Shown in pieces: positions 1 to 8,570 of a stretch of 64,000 nt of DNA. Each line of letters begins with the position of its first letter. The first letter of the stretch is position 1. Origin of the DNA: Firmicutes bacterium HGW-Firmicutes-7 (GTDB lineage: Bacteria > Bacillota > Clostridia > Lachnospirales > Vallitaleaceae); assembly GCA_002841375.1 (NCBI GenBank), contig PGZO01000002.1:172198-236197 (forward strand). Direction: 5' to 3'. The position numbers and the translations under genes were made by a program. The notes under the pieces were generated by a model, which was not told the origin of the DNA, did not search any database, and saw only the letters and a program-made list of their open reading frames with translations.

Positions 1-12
1 GTAATGCTTCAT
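1..12 (-). CDS. Start of a gene running off the left edge
   Basis: Only the first four codons (M-K-H-Y) are visible. The start is supported by an AAGGAG ribosome site seven bases upstream on the minus strand. It follows the accessory-element genes in the same direction, so it is probably the next gene of that element. Nothing can be said about its function. Confidence 0.5.
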
Positions 13-185
13 ATTGTATCTCCTTCGAATTAAATTATTAATTTATAGTAGCATATCAATCTAGATAAATAAACAGAGGGCGTGGGAAACCTCCCACATA
101 TTCAGGGTCAAGGGGGAGGTAAACTCCCCTTTGCAAGCTGTTCAAGGACGAACGTCCGACGAACGGGATGCTTGCCTGCTATATT
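13..185 (-). other. GC-rich intergenic segment with two tandem hairpins
   Basis: This gap is clearly richer in G+C than its AT-rich neighbours. It holds two short perfect hairpins: GTGGGA/TCCCAC at 82-97 with a four-base loop, and GGGGAG/CTCCCC at 113-129 with a five-base loop. Neither is followed by a clean T-run on the minus strand, so a simple terminator is not the best reading. A structured leader for the next gene or a transfer-related site are possible. Confidence 0.4.
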
Positions 186-911
186 TTATCTTTCCAATTC
201 CCAATCTATACATTCTCTCCCCAAATCTATTTCTTTATTTATTTCAGCTAACATTTCTACTTCTTCTGTTTCAACTGTTACTTCATGCTCTTTTTGATAT
301 GAACGTAAATTTCTAAGTACTTGCAGCTTATTAATTGGCTCTTCTCTGTTTCCTCTATCAACTATTTTCTCAATAGCTAGAGGATATAGTTTGTTTATGT
401 AAGTTTCATATTCTTTTGAGTTATAATCAATGGAATATTTGTCAAGAACTTCATAGGCGTTACCAACAATACGATAGGTACAATCACCAAAAGCTGCTAT
501 CTCTACATAGTGTTTTAGTTCATATCCATCAGATTCTTCAAATCTACCCATATTATCTTCGGTATAAAATTCTTTATAAACATCTATACCTAAGATCTCT
601 TTACTTGACCAATAAAGATTCCATCCATCAGGATCTAATGGTTTTAATAGTTCAAATACTTCTTTTGCATCATAGCTTTTGAGTCTTTTAAGTGCTAGCT
701 TAATTTCTATATCTAATTCACCAGACAAACTTTTAATTGTATTTTTGTAAATATCTCGACTATCCTTATGATCATTGACTTCATGACTAACTTCAGTATC
801 TTCATTTTTTAATTCATTATTGTTTTTACTTTCTAAATCTTGTATTTGTTTAATTTGCTCTTCTTTAATAGAGAAAAATCTGTGGAACAGTGTTTTTATT
901 TTTTTAATCAT
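186..911 (-). CDS. Uncharacterised accessory-element protein with acidic C-terminal tail
   Basis: 241 residues, not recognised. The N-terminal 60 residues are lysine- and glutamate-rich and look disordered or coiled. Residues about 70-200 look like a mixed alpha/beta domain containing LDPDGWNLYW and FGDCTYRIVG. No signal peptide or membrane segment is seen. The protein ends CIDWELER, a variant of the D-W-E-I-E tail found at the end of two other proteins of this element. It is last in a row of same-strand genes behind the primase-like gene, which suggests an accessory role in transfer or maintenance; that is inference only. Confidence 0.6.
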   Translation of the reverse strand: MIKKIKTLFHRFFSIKEEQIKQIQDLESKNNNELKNEDTEVSHEVNDHKDSRDIYKNTIKSLSGELDIEIKLALKRLKSYDAKEVFELLKPLDPDGWNLYWSSKEILGIDVYKEFYTEDNMGRFEESDGYELKHYVEIAAFGDCTYRIVGNAYEVLDKYSIDYNSKEYETYINKLYPLAIEKIVDRGNREEPINKLQVLRNLRSYQKEHEVTVETEEVEMLAEINKEIDLGRECIDWELER

Positions 912-955
912 ATAGCATCCTCCAGTTTTATTGTGTTAGGTTATTGAATAAGAAA

Positions 956-1528
956 TTAAATTTCTATTTCCCAATCATCGTTCTGTTCTAAATCTCTATG
1001 ACCAACTTTGGCAAATTCAATATCCCATAGCGGTATTGATCCAGTGTCGCACCCATGACTATCCATTACTACGAGGTAATATCCTGTATCCCAATTAGAG
1101 TTATATTCAATATGTCCATTAACCCACTCGCCATGATACAATACTGAAATATGTGCACCGCAAGATATTGGTAAACCATCAATTTCATATTTTCTTGTAT
1201 CTTCATTAAAAGAAAAATTTGTATTACTTACTTTATTTTCATACTCAATTAAGTCCCAACATTCCGTTAGATCGTGATCTATTGCAATGCTGATCCAAAG
1301 ATCTCCTAATCCATTAAATCCAACATCAGTTACAATTATCGTCCATGTATCATTCAAGTCATAATCATAAAAGCTTTCGCCTTCTTCAATTTCTTTATTC
1401 ATTATTGCCTTTTTTTCTGGCGTAAACTTCACCTTGTATTTATGTGTCCAATCTGCCCGGGCATTTTTGATAATATTATCTTCTAATACTTCATAACCTC
1501 CAAAACCAAGAATGTCTTTTATATTCAT
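956..1528 (-). CDS. DUF5348-like accessory-element protein
   Basis: 190 residues. The C-terminal half (about 125-175) reads GLPISCGAHISVLYHG, then EWVNGHIEY, then TGYYLVVMD. This pattern of cysteine-glycine, hydrophobic strand, G-x-W and R/H-I-E is typical of the small DUF5348 beta domain common on Clostridia conjugative elements. The N-terminal half, rich in acidic and aromatic residues, is not recognised. The last residues are NDDWEIEI, almost identical to the end of the primase-like protein at 2208-3395. It lies 44 bases before the next gene downstream. Molecular function unknown. Confidence 0.6.
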   Translation of the reverse strand: MNIKDILGFGGYEVLEDNIIKNARADWTHKYKVKFTPEKKAIMNKEIEEGESFYDYDLNDTWTIIVTDVGFNGLGDLWISIAIDHDLTECWDLIEYENKVSNTNFSFNEDTRKYEIDGLPISCGAHISVLYHGEWVNGHIEYNSNWDTGYYLVVMDSHGCDTGSIPLWDIEFAKVGHRDLEQNDDWEIEI

Positions 1529-1572
1529 CTAGACTACTCCTTTCATATATTTCTTTTCCTCATTACATTTTA

Positions 1573-1758
1573 CTATTCTTCTCTATATTGACTATCAAGT
1601 TGTTTCGCTATAGAAACATTTAATTTCATTAATATGTTATACTCTTCCGTATCAGGGTCATCAAAATGATTTTTTTTATTAAGAATAGCAACCAATTGTT
1701 TTGTTATACAGTCTTGAAGTAATACAATTTCATTTTCATTTAATTCTATTTTTTTCAT
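1573..1758 (-). CDS. Small hypothetical protein, 61 aa
   Basis: The product is highly charged and predicted helical, starting MKKIELNENEIVLL and ending QYREE. It has no cysteines, signal peptide or membrane segment. A GGAGAT site precedes the start, and the gene sits in frame with a series of same-strand accessory genes. Proteins of this kind are frequent fillers in integrative elements. I do not recognise a family, and no function is proposed. Confidence 0.55.
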   Translation of the reverse strand: MKKIELNENEIVLLQDCITKQLVAILNKKNHFDDPDTEEYNILMKLNVSIAKQLDSQYREE

Positions 1759-1812
1759 CTTTTAAATCTCCTTAATCAGCAATATGTTTCATATTTTTTA
1801 TTTCCTTATAGT

Positions 1813-2163
1813 CTAAATTTGCTCGTATGCCCCACATAATTCCGGGTTTGTATCTTCATCGGGACAATCCTTATCATCTTGATGTCTGCAATCCGTACAC
1901 TCATGATGATATATTCCCATACAACCTAATTCATCTAAACAAGCTTCGTCATCTTTCGTATCTAATGGCATGCACCAAGTTCTTTCCATATCATATCCAC
2001 AATATGGGCATTTTGGTTCTTTATGTGTCAACTTAAGTAAAGTGGTTTCGACTTGATACATGCTTAAAATCGCTTCACCGTTACACATAAGGCATTCATA
2101 TTTTGCTAAATTGTCTTGGTAGTAATTAGTGTGTATGTTGTATTTTACTTTTATATCCTCCAT
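1813..2163 (-). CDS. Cysteine-rich zinc-ribbon protein of the accessory element
   Basis: 116 residues with several paired cysteines: YECLMC near residue 25, KCPYCGYD near 52, then a cluster CTDCRHQDDKDC near 90-100 and a final LCGAY. The first two CxxC pairs suggest a zinc ribbon; the later cysteines and histidines may form a second metal site. Such proteins on mobile elements often bind nucleic acid, but no catalytic motif is visible. It precedes the primase-like gene's downstream end by about 45 bases and is probably co-transcribed with it. Start ATG follows a GGAGAAA-type site. Confidence 0.6.
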   Translation of the reverse strand: MEDIKVKYNIHTNYYQDNLAKYECLMCNGEAILSMYQVETTLLKLTHKEPKCPYCGYDMERTWCMPLDTKDDEACLDELGCMGIYHHECTDCRHQDDKDCPDEDTNPELCGAYEQI

Positions 2164-2207
2164 CGTTTCTCCTTATAGATTAAGTTGATAGTTAAAATTT
2201 GATAAAG

Positions 2208-3395
2208 CTATAATTCTATTTCCCAATCATCATGACCTAATTCCCCTCCCTTTTCTTCTACTAATTGCCAATGGATGAGTCGGTCAAAGGTATAAAAACT
2301 TTTCGTACATGCTTCTCCAGTAGAGTTATCAATACCAATCATCTTCCTGCCATCCCGATAATAAAATCTTCCCAAAGGTTCTTTTGTTTCTATGATTTTA
2401 GTTGCATCATTTTGATTAATCTCAATTAGTGTTCTGTTTTGCAATTCTTTATCCCAATCGATATCGGGAAATCTTTCTTTGATTTCTTTTGCCCTAACCA
2501 GACTTTTTAGATCCTCATTATAATCATTGTGAGTGGGATATCGTTCTTCTATCTCATAATTGTTATACTTGTTTTTAATCCGCTCTACACCCCCTCGACC
2601 GGCACCATCATTATTCAAGCATAGTGTGATTTTATTAATTTCTGGATACATTTCTAAATAATTTTCTAATGCTCTATCACCAACTCCTCCAAGGGATATT
2701 ACATGATGGTTAAATTGCTGCAAGTTAAATTGTTTTTCTATAGTCAAATAACTTAATGTCTCTACTGGTGACTCAAATACAAATAATTCCTTATCTATTC
2801 CTTGAATTGAAAAAGGAAATGCTTTATCTGAATTTTTAGCATCTCCTTTAAAGGCATCAACGTTTGTATTTGTACTTCTTAGGTTTGCGTATTTGGGATG
2901 TCCCTCTTTATCTGTACCAATAAATACGCAGTTTCTATGAATATCCTCATAAATCTTATTTTCTTTTATTAACTCGCTTAAAATTGAACTATCAATTTTT
3001 CTTGTTTGTGTTAAATAAGCTGCCATGTGTTTATAAGTATCATTTTTTTCTGGTAACACAAATTCTATATTAGCTACATGATCATTTATATCTCTTTTTA
3101 TGGGCAAGTAGGTTAACTGATTTTCTAATCCTAGTAATTCTTTAATACTTTCAACCCATGTTTTTTTGTGTAAGAACATTATGAATTGAATTGGTCCACC
3201 TCCACCTTCTTTTTGAAAGCAATTCCAACGGTTTTCAATAGGATTAACATATAGACCGCCATATCCATCTATTTTGTATGAATAGTCATTAATTCTTTTG
3301 ATATTTAAGCCCTGAGATGTTGCATAGTTTAAAATATCAACATTGTTTGCCTGTTGTATTTGGCTATCACTAAATCGTAGTTTTTCAAAGCTCAT
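2208..3395 (-). CDS. TOPRIM-domain primase-like protein (DUF3991 type)
   Basis: About 395 residues. The start chosen is the ATG at 3395, six bases behind AGGAGGTG; an in-frame ATG ten codons upstream has no ribosome site. The N-terminal region (about 20-90) resembles the degenerate CHC2-like module of element-encoded primases: VDILNYATSQGL, then YGGLYVNP, then GGGGPIQFIM. The TOPRIM core follows: ELFVFESPVETLSYL supplies the glutamate, and ITLCLNNDGAGRGG the second acidic motif with N-N-D in place of D-x-D. An unusual C-terminal domain ends GHDDWEIEL, the tail shared with other proteins here. Likely role: primer synthesis or nucleic-acid processing during element transfer or replication. Confidence 0.75.
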   Translation of the reverse strand: MSFEKLRFSDSQIQQANNVDILNYATSQGLNIKRINDYSYKIDGYGGLYVNPIENRWNCFQKEGGGGPIQFIMFLHKKTWVESIKELLGLENQLTYLPIKRDINDHVANIEFVLPEKNDTYKHMAAYLTQTRKIDSSILSELIKENKIYEDIHRNCVFIGTDKEGHPKYANLRSTNTNVDAFKGDAKNSDKAFPFSIQGIDKELFVFESPVETLSYLTIEKQFNLQQFNHHVISLGGVGDRALENYLEMYPEINKITLCLNNDGAGRGGVERIKNKYNNYEIEERYPTHNDYNEDLKSLVRAKEIKERFPDIDWDKELQNRTLIEINQNDATKIIETKEPLGRFYYRDGRKMIGIDNSTGEACTKSFYTFDRLIHWQLVEEKGGELGHDDWEIEL

Positions 3396-3471
3396 TTTAC
3401 ACCTCCTGTTATATAACAAAAACAACCTGTATTAGGTTGCAAAATTGGGTATTGAAATAAAACTGTAATTT

Positions 3472-4482
3472 TTATTGATCTTTTGAAAAGTATTGATTTA
3501 ATGCTTCGTCTATAATACCTTCAATTTCTCTTTGAGTTTGGTTTTCCTTGAAGTATTTACTGGCTATTTTAGGTGATACTTTAAATGCCTTAACCTTCTT
3601 TGGCTTGTCTAAGTTTTTTCCTGATAAAATACTATAGGCTTTTTCGTATGTAAGCTTCTTGTTTTGTGATTGTTCTTTTAGTGCTTCAGATTTCTTTAGA
3701 TCAATCTTAAAGCCATGAGACGCTAAAATATCTTCTACAGTTTCTTGTTCAGAATCTTTGAGAAAACTCAAATCAACGCCCGAAATAAAAGGTATCTGAC
3801 TGTTATCAATTCTTTCTTTAAGGCTATTAATCAAAGTATCAATTCTCAAATATCTTGAAACTGCTCTTGGTGAAAGGTCATATGAACTAGCTACTTTTTC
3901 TCTTGAATAAGCATTTGGGCCAATTTGACCCAAATCCAAATTTTCGTTGATTTTATCAGGGTTTGAAAGCATTTCAATCTCATTTATTATGTCTATTTTT
4001 CTTTGCTTTTCTGCTGAAATTTCTATCTCCAAATCAATTCTTTTCCCTTGTTCCTTGATCGCTTTATAATGTTCTGTTAACACTCTCGCCCTTTCAGAAT
4101 ATGATAAGTCAGTAAATGATCGTTGAATTAAATTTGTTTCAGTTACAATGAGCATCGCCTCATCATCTGTAAGATTCTCTTTAATGATAACCGGCACATT
4201 TTCAATATTTGCTAATTTAGCTGCATTTATTCTATTATGCCCTGAAAGGATCTCGTATCCATCATCTAATGGTCTTACAATAACAGGTGTGATGATACCA
4301 TGTGCTTTTATACTTTCAATCATATCTTTCAGTCTATCACCTTGATATAATTTAAAAGGATGATTTAAAAAAGGTTTCAATTTATTGATTGAAAGACTCT
4401 TGGAACCTTGAATTTCTTTTTTCATCTTGTCATCTTCCGGTGATACTTCAAAAAGGTCAAATATGTTAGTCATCTTAGCCAT
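3472..4482 (-). CDS. parB: ParB/Spo0J-family partition protein
   Basis: 336 residues from the ATG at 4482, preceded by GGGAGGA; it begins one base after the parA stop, so the two are translationally linked. The ParB N-terminal nuclease-like fold is clear: LNHPFKLYQGDRLKDMIESI, then the dispositive IVRPLDDGYEILSGHNRINAA (box with GHNR) and an ETNLIQRSF motif. A helix-turn-helix follows near residues 200-225 (YSREKVASSYDLSPRAVSRY). Members of this branch on ICEs act with ParA in segregation or transfer control. No parS-like palindrome was seen within the element portion visible. Confidence 0.9.
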   Translation of the reverse strand: MAKMTNIFDLFEVSPEDDKMKKEIQGSKSLSINKLKPFLNHPFKLYQGDRLKDMIESIKAHGIITPVIVRPLDDGYEILSGHNRINAAKLANIENVPVIIKENLTDDEAMLIVTETNLIQRSFTDLSYSERARVLTEHYKAIKEQGKRIDLEIEISAEKQRKIDIINEIEMLSNPDKINENLDLGQIGPNAYSREKVASSYDLSPRAVSRYLRIDTLINSLKERIDNSQIPFISGVDLSFLKDSEQETVEDILASHGFKIDLKKSEALKEQSQNKKLTYEKAYSILSGKNLDKPKKVKAFKVSPKIASKYFKENQTQREIEGIIDEALNQYFSKDQ

Positions 4483-4483
4483 A

Positions 4484-5278
4484 TTATAAATCCTCCCATT
4501 CCTCAGCAAATTTTATATAACTTTCTGACACTTTATTTTTAGGGTTATATTCAATAATACTTTGTTTATTTGTGATAGCTTCTCCCATTTTAATTGATAT
4601 AGGTATAATATTTTCAAAAACTTTTATCTTACTACCTATTTCGGATAATAAATGTTCTGCACCATTATTGATGTGTTCTATCATCTCTTTAGCAAGCTTT
4701 GTCCTTTCATTAGCCATTGTGATTAATACACCATCTACAATTAGTTTAGGATTAAGTTTTCTTTTAATCAATCTGATAGAATTAGACAAATATTTAAGTC
4801 CTCTAGCACTTAGAAATTCTGGAGTAACAGGTATTAATACACTATCTGAAGCAGATAAAGCATTTACTGTTAACATTCCTAATGATGGCGAGCAATCAAT
4901 AATAACATAATCATAATTATCTTTAAACTCTTCAATAATACATTTTAAAACTAGTTCTCTACTCATAACATTCACTAGATTCATTTCAATTGCTGCTAGA
5001 TCTAATGATCCTGGTATTAGATCTAGATTGTCATTGATTTGAATTATTGTATTCTTATCTAGCTGCTTTTCTTCAATAGATTGTAGCATTAAGCTATAAA
5101 TATTAGGACTTGTATCTTCTGAATTAACATTAAGTGCTGTTGTTAAGCTTGCTTGCGGGTCAAAGTCTACCAAGAGTACTTTCCTATCCTTTTGGGATAA
5201 GGCGTAAGATAAGTTAAGGGCAGTTGTTGTTTTACCAACACCGCCCTTCTGGTTAATAATTGCTGTGATTTTGCTCAT
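4484..5278 (-). CDS. parA: ParA/Soj-family partition ATPase
   Basis: 264 residues, normal for the family. The deviant Walker A motif INQKGGVGKTTTALNLSYAL is at the N-terminus, followed by LLVDFDPQASLT (A' motif) and YVIIDCSPSLGMLTVNAL (Walker B). ParA-type ATPases bind DNA non-specifically as ATP dimers and move ParB-bound DNA. An AGGAGG site lies before the ATG. The promoter must lie in the 55 bases before the junction with the truncated transpeptidase gene, or in that gene itself. The pair with parB marks this as the maintenance module of the element. Confidence 0.93.
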   Translation of the reverse strand: MSKITAIINQKGGVGKTTTALNLSYALSQKDRKVLLVDFDPQASLTTALNVNSEDTSPNIYSLMLQSIEEKQLDKNTIIQINDNLDLIPGSLDLAAIEMNLVNVMSRELVLKCIIEEFKDNYDYVIIDCSPSLGMLTVNALSASDSVLIPVTPEFLSARGLKYLSNSIRLIKRKLNPKLIVDGVLITMANERTKLAKEMIEHINNGAEHLLSEIGSKIKVFENIIPISIKMGEAITNKQSIIEYNPKNKVSESYIKFAEEWEDL

Positions 5279-5334
5279 ATAAAAATCCTCCTATATATTT
5301 AATTGTTATAATAATGAGAAAATAATCATCTACC

Positions 5335-5697
5335 TTATGTGGTTAATATATACGGTTCATCTGTGCCATGTATGCCATATTGTCCCCACGGCACGTTAAA
5401 TCCCATCCATGTACCACCAAAGCCTTCTCCCCAATTTGCTTCTGAAATAATTTTCCAAGTGCCAAGTGGAGACGGAGTTGACGCGGTACCTCCTGATACA
5501 GGATATGTTTTGTATAATTCCTCCCCCTTGTAAACGTACATCTTATTATCATTTAGATCAACAATTATATAATATTCACTTTTATGTATACTGGTAGAAA
5601 CAGCTGAAATAATATTATAATTAAAAAAATTACTACTCATTAGATTAAATAGCAATAACAGTAGAATGAGCGCAAGTATTTTTTTTAGCAGGATCAT
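5335..5697 (-). pseudogene. Truncated L,D-transpeptidase (YkuD fold), catalytic end missing
   Basis: The start at 5697 follows GGAG with a six-base spacer; the first 30 residues are a signal anchor. Residues 45-120 match the first half of a YkuD catalytic domain: YYIIVDLNDNKMYVYKGEEL, TYPVSGG, STPSPLGTW and WGQYGIHGTDEP. In intact enzymes the next segment carries the S-H-G-C-I-R motif with the catalytic cysteine. Here the frame ends after ILTT, and no other frame continues it. The break coincides with the start of the accessory element, so the gene was probably cut by integration. Intact family members cross-link peptidoglycan; this product should be inactive. Confidence 0.75.
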
Positions 5698-5768
5698 AAG
5701 ATTCTCCATAAACACAATTAATATATCTTATGACGAGAGGGTTGATTAACATGCCAAAAAGAACAATA

Positions 5769-5805
5769 ATATGCCTCCCATAGAATAAATCTATAAGAGG
5801 CATAT
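5769..5805 (-). terminator. Terminator after hcp
   Basis: A nine-base-pair perfect stem, ATATGCCTC with GAGGCATAT, lies 11 bases past the hcp stop codon on the minus strand. The downstream run is only moderately T-rich, so termination may be weak. Confidence 0.55.
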
Positions 5806-5815
5806 GTACTATTAA

Positions 5816-7459
5816 TTATTGTAAGAACATTTTGATATCTTCGTCTACTGTAGTTGTTCCACCAATTCCAAAGGTTTCAACCAATACCTTAACGATGTTC
5901 GGAGACAAGAACGCTGGTAATGTTGGTCCTAAGTGAATATTCTTAACGCCTAAGTGTAGAAGAGCTAATAAAACTATAACTGCTTTTTGTTCGTACCACG
6001 CGATATTGTAAGCTATAGGCAACTCATTAATATCGTTTAGTTCAAAAATTTCTTTCAATTTAAGAGCAATCACAGCTAATGAATATGAATCGTTACATTG
6101 ACCTGCATCTAAAACCCTTGGAATGCCACCAATATCTCCTAAATCTAATTTGTTATATCTATACTTTGCACAGCCTGCTGTTAAAATTACTGTATCTTTT
6201 GGTAATCTATCTGCAAAGTCAGTATAATATTCTCTTGACTTCATTCTACCGTCACAGCCTGCCATAACAAAGAATTTCTTGATTGCTCCTGATTTTACTG
6301 CATCTACAACCTTGTCTGCTAATGCAAATACTTGTGCATGTGCAAATCCACCAACGATACTGCCTGTTTCAATTTCTGTAGGAGATTGAAGTCTTTTAGC
6401 GTGCTCAATAATTGCTGAAAAATCCTTAACGCCATTTTGATCTGCTACAATGTGCGTACAGCCTGGATATCCTGAAGCACCTGTCGTATAAATTCTTTCA
6501 ACATGAGAAGTTTTTGGTGGTACAATACAGTTTGTTGTAAAGAGTATCGGTCCATTGAAAGATTCAAATTCTTCTTTTTGTTTCCACCAAGCGTTTCCAT
6601 AATTTCCTACAAGATTTTCATACTTCTTAAATGCTGGATAATAGTTAGCTGGAAGCATCTCACTGTGTGTATAAACATCAACGCCAGAACCTTCAGTTTG
6701 CTTCAATAATTGTTCTAAATCTGCTAAATCATGGCCAGAAATTAATATTGCAGGATTGTTTCTTACACCGATATTAACTTTTGTAAGCTCTGGATTACCA
6801 TATGCTCCTGTATTCGCAGCATCTAACATGGCCATTGCTGTAACACCAAACTTACCAGTTTCAAGTGTAAGAGAAACTAATTCGTCTGCACTCAATCCAT
6901 CATCTAAAGTTGCAGCTAATGATCTGCTAATAAAATTGTATATTTCTTTGTCTTCTTTTCCAAGGTTGTAAGCATGGTGAGCATATGCTGCCATCCCCTT
7001 GACACCGTATATAATTAACTCTCTTAATGAACGAACATCTTCATTTTCTGTTGCAAGTACACCCACTTCACCATTTATTGCTTTCGCTTGTATTTCAGCA
7101 TTGGTATTAACCATAAAGGTTGCTGCATCTGGAAGATTTGAAACGTCGACATTATTGCTTTCTAGTATCGCCTTTACCCCTTCTCTAATTGCAATACCTT
7201 TTTTAATTTGTTCTTCAAATACTGCATCATCAAAATTCGCATTGGTTATTGTCATAAATAACGTATGCATTGTATAATAATCAGCTTCCGGAAAGCTTAA
7301 TCCAGCTGCTTTTCCTTTTTCAGTTAATACTGAAATACCTTTCAATATATAAATCGCTAAATCTTGTAAATTTGCAACATCTTCATTTTTTCCACAGACC
7401 CCTTGAATCGTGCAACCACCATTCAAAGCTTCCTGACATTGATAACAAAACATTCCCAT
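5816..7459 (-). CDS. hcp: Hybrid cluster protein (hydroxylamine / NO reductase family)
   Basis: 547 residues, full length. The N-terminal cubane ligands are Cys5, Cys8, Cys16 and Cys22 (FCYQC then GGC and GVCGK). All hybrid-cluster ligands are recognisable in order: His in ISGHDL, Glu in THSEML, Cys in TTNCIVPP, Cys in MAGCDGR, Cys in LTAGCAKY, Cys in AGQCNDSY and Glu in WYEQKA. Family members reduce hydroxylamine in vitro and are implicated in NO detoxification and S-nitrosylation in anaerobes. The enzyme is cytoplasmic. No reductase partner (Hcr) adjoins, so it probably uses ferredoxin- or rubredoxin-type donors. AGGAGG lies nine bases before the ATG. It is transcribed alone. Confidence 0.96.
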   Translation of the reverse strand: MGMFCYQCQEALNGGCTIQGVCGKNEDVANLQDLAIYILKGISVLTEKGKAAGLSFPEADYYTMHTLFMTITNANFDDAVFEEQIKKGIAIREGVKAILESNNVDVSNLPDAATFMVNTNAEIQAKAINGEVGVLATENEDVRSLRELIIYGVKGMAAYAHHAYNLGKEDKEIYNFISRSLAATLDDGLSADELVSLTLETGKFGVTAMAMLDAANTGAYGNPELTKVNIGVRNNPAILISGHDLADLEQLLKQTEGSGVDVYTHSEMLPANYYPAFKKYENLVGNYGNAWWKQKEEFESFNGPILFTTNCIVPPKTSHVERIYTTGASGYPGCTHIVADQNGVKDFSAIIEHAKRLQSPTEIETGSIVGGFAHAQVFALADKVVDAVKSGAIKKFFVMAGCDGRMKSREYYTDFADRLPKDTVILTAGCAKYRYNKLDLGDIGGIPRVLDAGQCNDSYSLAVIALKLKEIFELNDINELPIAYNIAWYEQKAVIVLLALLHLGVKNIHLGPTLPAFLSPNIVKVLVETFGIGGTTTVDEDIKMFLQ

Positions 7460-7595
7460 AAAATAATCCTCCTAGTAATTTGTTATTTTTCTAACACAGA
7501 AGTTCTAATGTATTCGTCGCTACCGTGTTTCTGTGATTAGTATACTTAAAAACCAATTTAAAATCGGTAGCTGGAGATACATAAAACAAATAAAC

Positions 7596-7617
7596 TTTCT
7601 AATTGCTTATACAGAAC
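7596..7617. repeat. Short intergenic repeat, copy 1
   Basis: A 22-base segment containing AATTGCTTATACAGAAC recurs with two mismatches at 19676-19697. Both copies lie in non-coding DNA, and both are preceded at a similar distance by AAAATCGG. It may be part of a larger, eroded intergenic repeat. Confidence 0.35.
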
Positions 7618-7619
7618 AG

Positions 7620-7670
7620 TAAAAAAGGGCTATCTCACTATAGAATTACATTCTATTTTGAGATAGCCCT
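7620..7670 (-). terminator. Terminator after the LRAT-like gene
   Basis: A 12-base-pair perfect stem, AGGGCTATCTCA paired with TGAGATAGCCCT, with a loop of about 20 bases. On the minus strand it is followed by TTTTTT. It begins 29 bases past the stop codon of the gene ending at 7699. Confidence 0.85.
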
Positions 7671-7698
7671 TTCGATTTATCTTCAAATCAGTATGTAG

Positions 7699-8187
7699 CT
7701 AAAAAATAGCCATGACCGAAACCAATTTATCCTTCGCTTTTTTAGGCAATTGAATAAGCGTATGCCCACTCTTAGCAAAAAATACTTGTCTCGATACTTT
7801 ATTTCCGTTCGCACACCATGCGGCAAAATGTTCGCAATTATTATTATAAACATGATAACCATCAAAGGTAGTATTCAATCTACTGTATGCTCTTTTAACG
7901 ACTCGTTCTCTTGAAAACTTAACAGACATTTCTAAATCAACCTTTTTTTCTCCACCCTTTAAAAAATCTTCCATAGTGGTCTTTCTAATAGAACCTTCAT
8001 GTGTATATAAAATGCTATCACATATAAAATGAATAATATTTCCATCTTCAACTTCTATTCCATAATGACGATAAATCATAGTTCGAGCAATTAATTGATC
8101 TAATTTTCCAGAGCGGCTCGATCTTCTTGAGCTAAATGATTTTAAGCCAAGGGGTTTTCTTACAACGTAAATAATATCGCCTTCCAT
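7699..8187 (-). CDS. LRAT / NlpC-P60-fold protein
   Basis: 162 residues. It shows the two hallmarks of the lecithin-retinol acyltransferase branch of the NlpC/P60 superfamily: the catalytic histidine in YRHYGIEVEDGNIIHF (about residues 39-54) and the catalytic cysteine in NNNCEHFAAWC (about 117-127). Eukaryotic relatives are phospholipid acyltransferases or hydrolases; bacterial roles are mostly unknown. There is no signal peptide, so a cytoplasmic or membrane-surface location is likely. A GGAGGAG site precedes the ATG. It has its own terminator and appears to be a single-gene unit. Substrate cannot be told from sequence. Confidence 0.8.
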   Translation of the reverse strand: MEGDIIYVVRKPLGLKSFSSRRSSRSGKLDQLIARTMIYRHYGIEVEDGNIIHFICDSILYTHEGSIRKTTMEDFLKGGEKKVDLEMSVKFSRERVVKRAYSRLNTTFDGYHVYNNNCEHFAAWCANGNKVSRQVFFAKSGHTLIQLPKKAKDKLVSVMAIF

Positions 8188-8570
8188 ACCACTCCTCCTA
8201 TTTTTAAAATCTAATTAATAGATTAGACTATTCTCTACGTTTTGTCAAGTAAACATAGGTTAATACACTTTATGAGCAACTTCTATTTTATAATAGATTC
8301 AGCAAAAAATCAATATATCTTATGTGGTAATATTTTGGATAGGAAACTTTCCAGAAAATTCGAAAAGAGAAAAGCACCTACGATCGGTGCTTTTGTAAAA
8401 GGATGAGGGGGAGAGTATTTAATATGTAAGAGGTAACTATTCTTACAAGAATTATGATACACTAAATATATGTACATATTATGATGAAATTGTGAACTTT
8501 TTGTAGCATCTATTGTTATATTCAGATAATATGCTAAATATTCCCTCTACGCCTATTTAAACTAATATCT
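8188..8570. other. Intergenic region with one hairpin
   Basis: The 380-base gap holds no convincing gene. Its only clear structure is AAAAGCACC paired with GGTGCTTTT at 8370-8394, a symmetric stem with A- and T-tracts that could terminate transcription in either direction. A GAGGGGGAGAG stretch at about 8405 resembles a ribosome site but no open frame follows it. Confidence 0.5.

Larger units (their letters stand above)
1..5334. mobile_element. Right-hand part of an integrated ICE- or plasmid-like element
   Basis: Six or seven same-strand genes form a typical accessory module: ParA, ParB, a TOPRIM primase-like protein, a zinc-ribbon protein, a DUF5348-like protein and small unknowns. Beyond 5334 lies a chromosomal-type L,D-transpeptidase gene that has lost its 3' catalytic part, so the junction is placed there. 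No integrase, relaxase or coupling protein is visible; they would lie left of position 1. Attachment sites cannot be defined from one end only. Confidence 0.6.

Noticed and set aside
5334..5348. CTTATGTGGT near the element junction recurs near 8319 and was considered as an attachment-site repeat
   Set aside because: Ten bases in AT-rich DNA is likely by chance, the flanks differ, and nothing mobile lies between the two copies.
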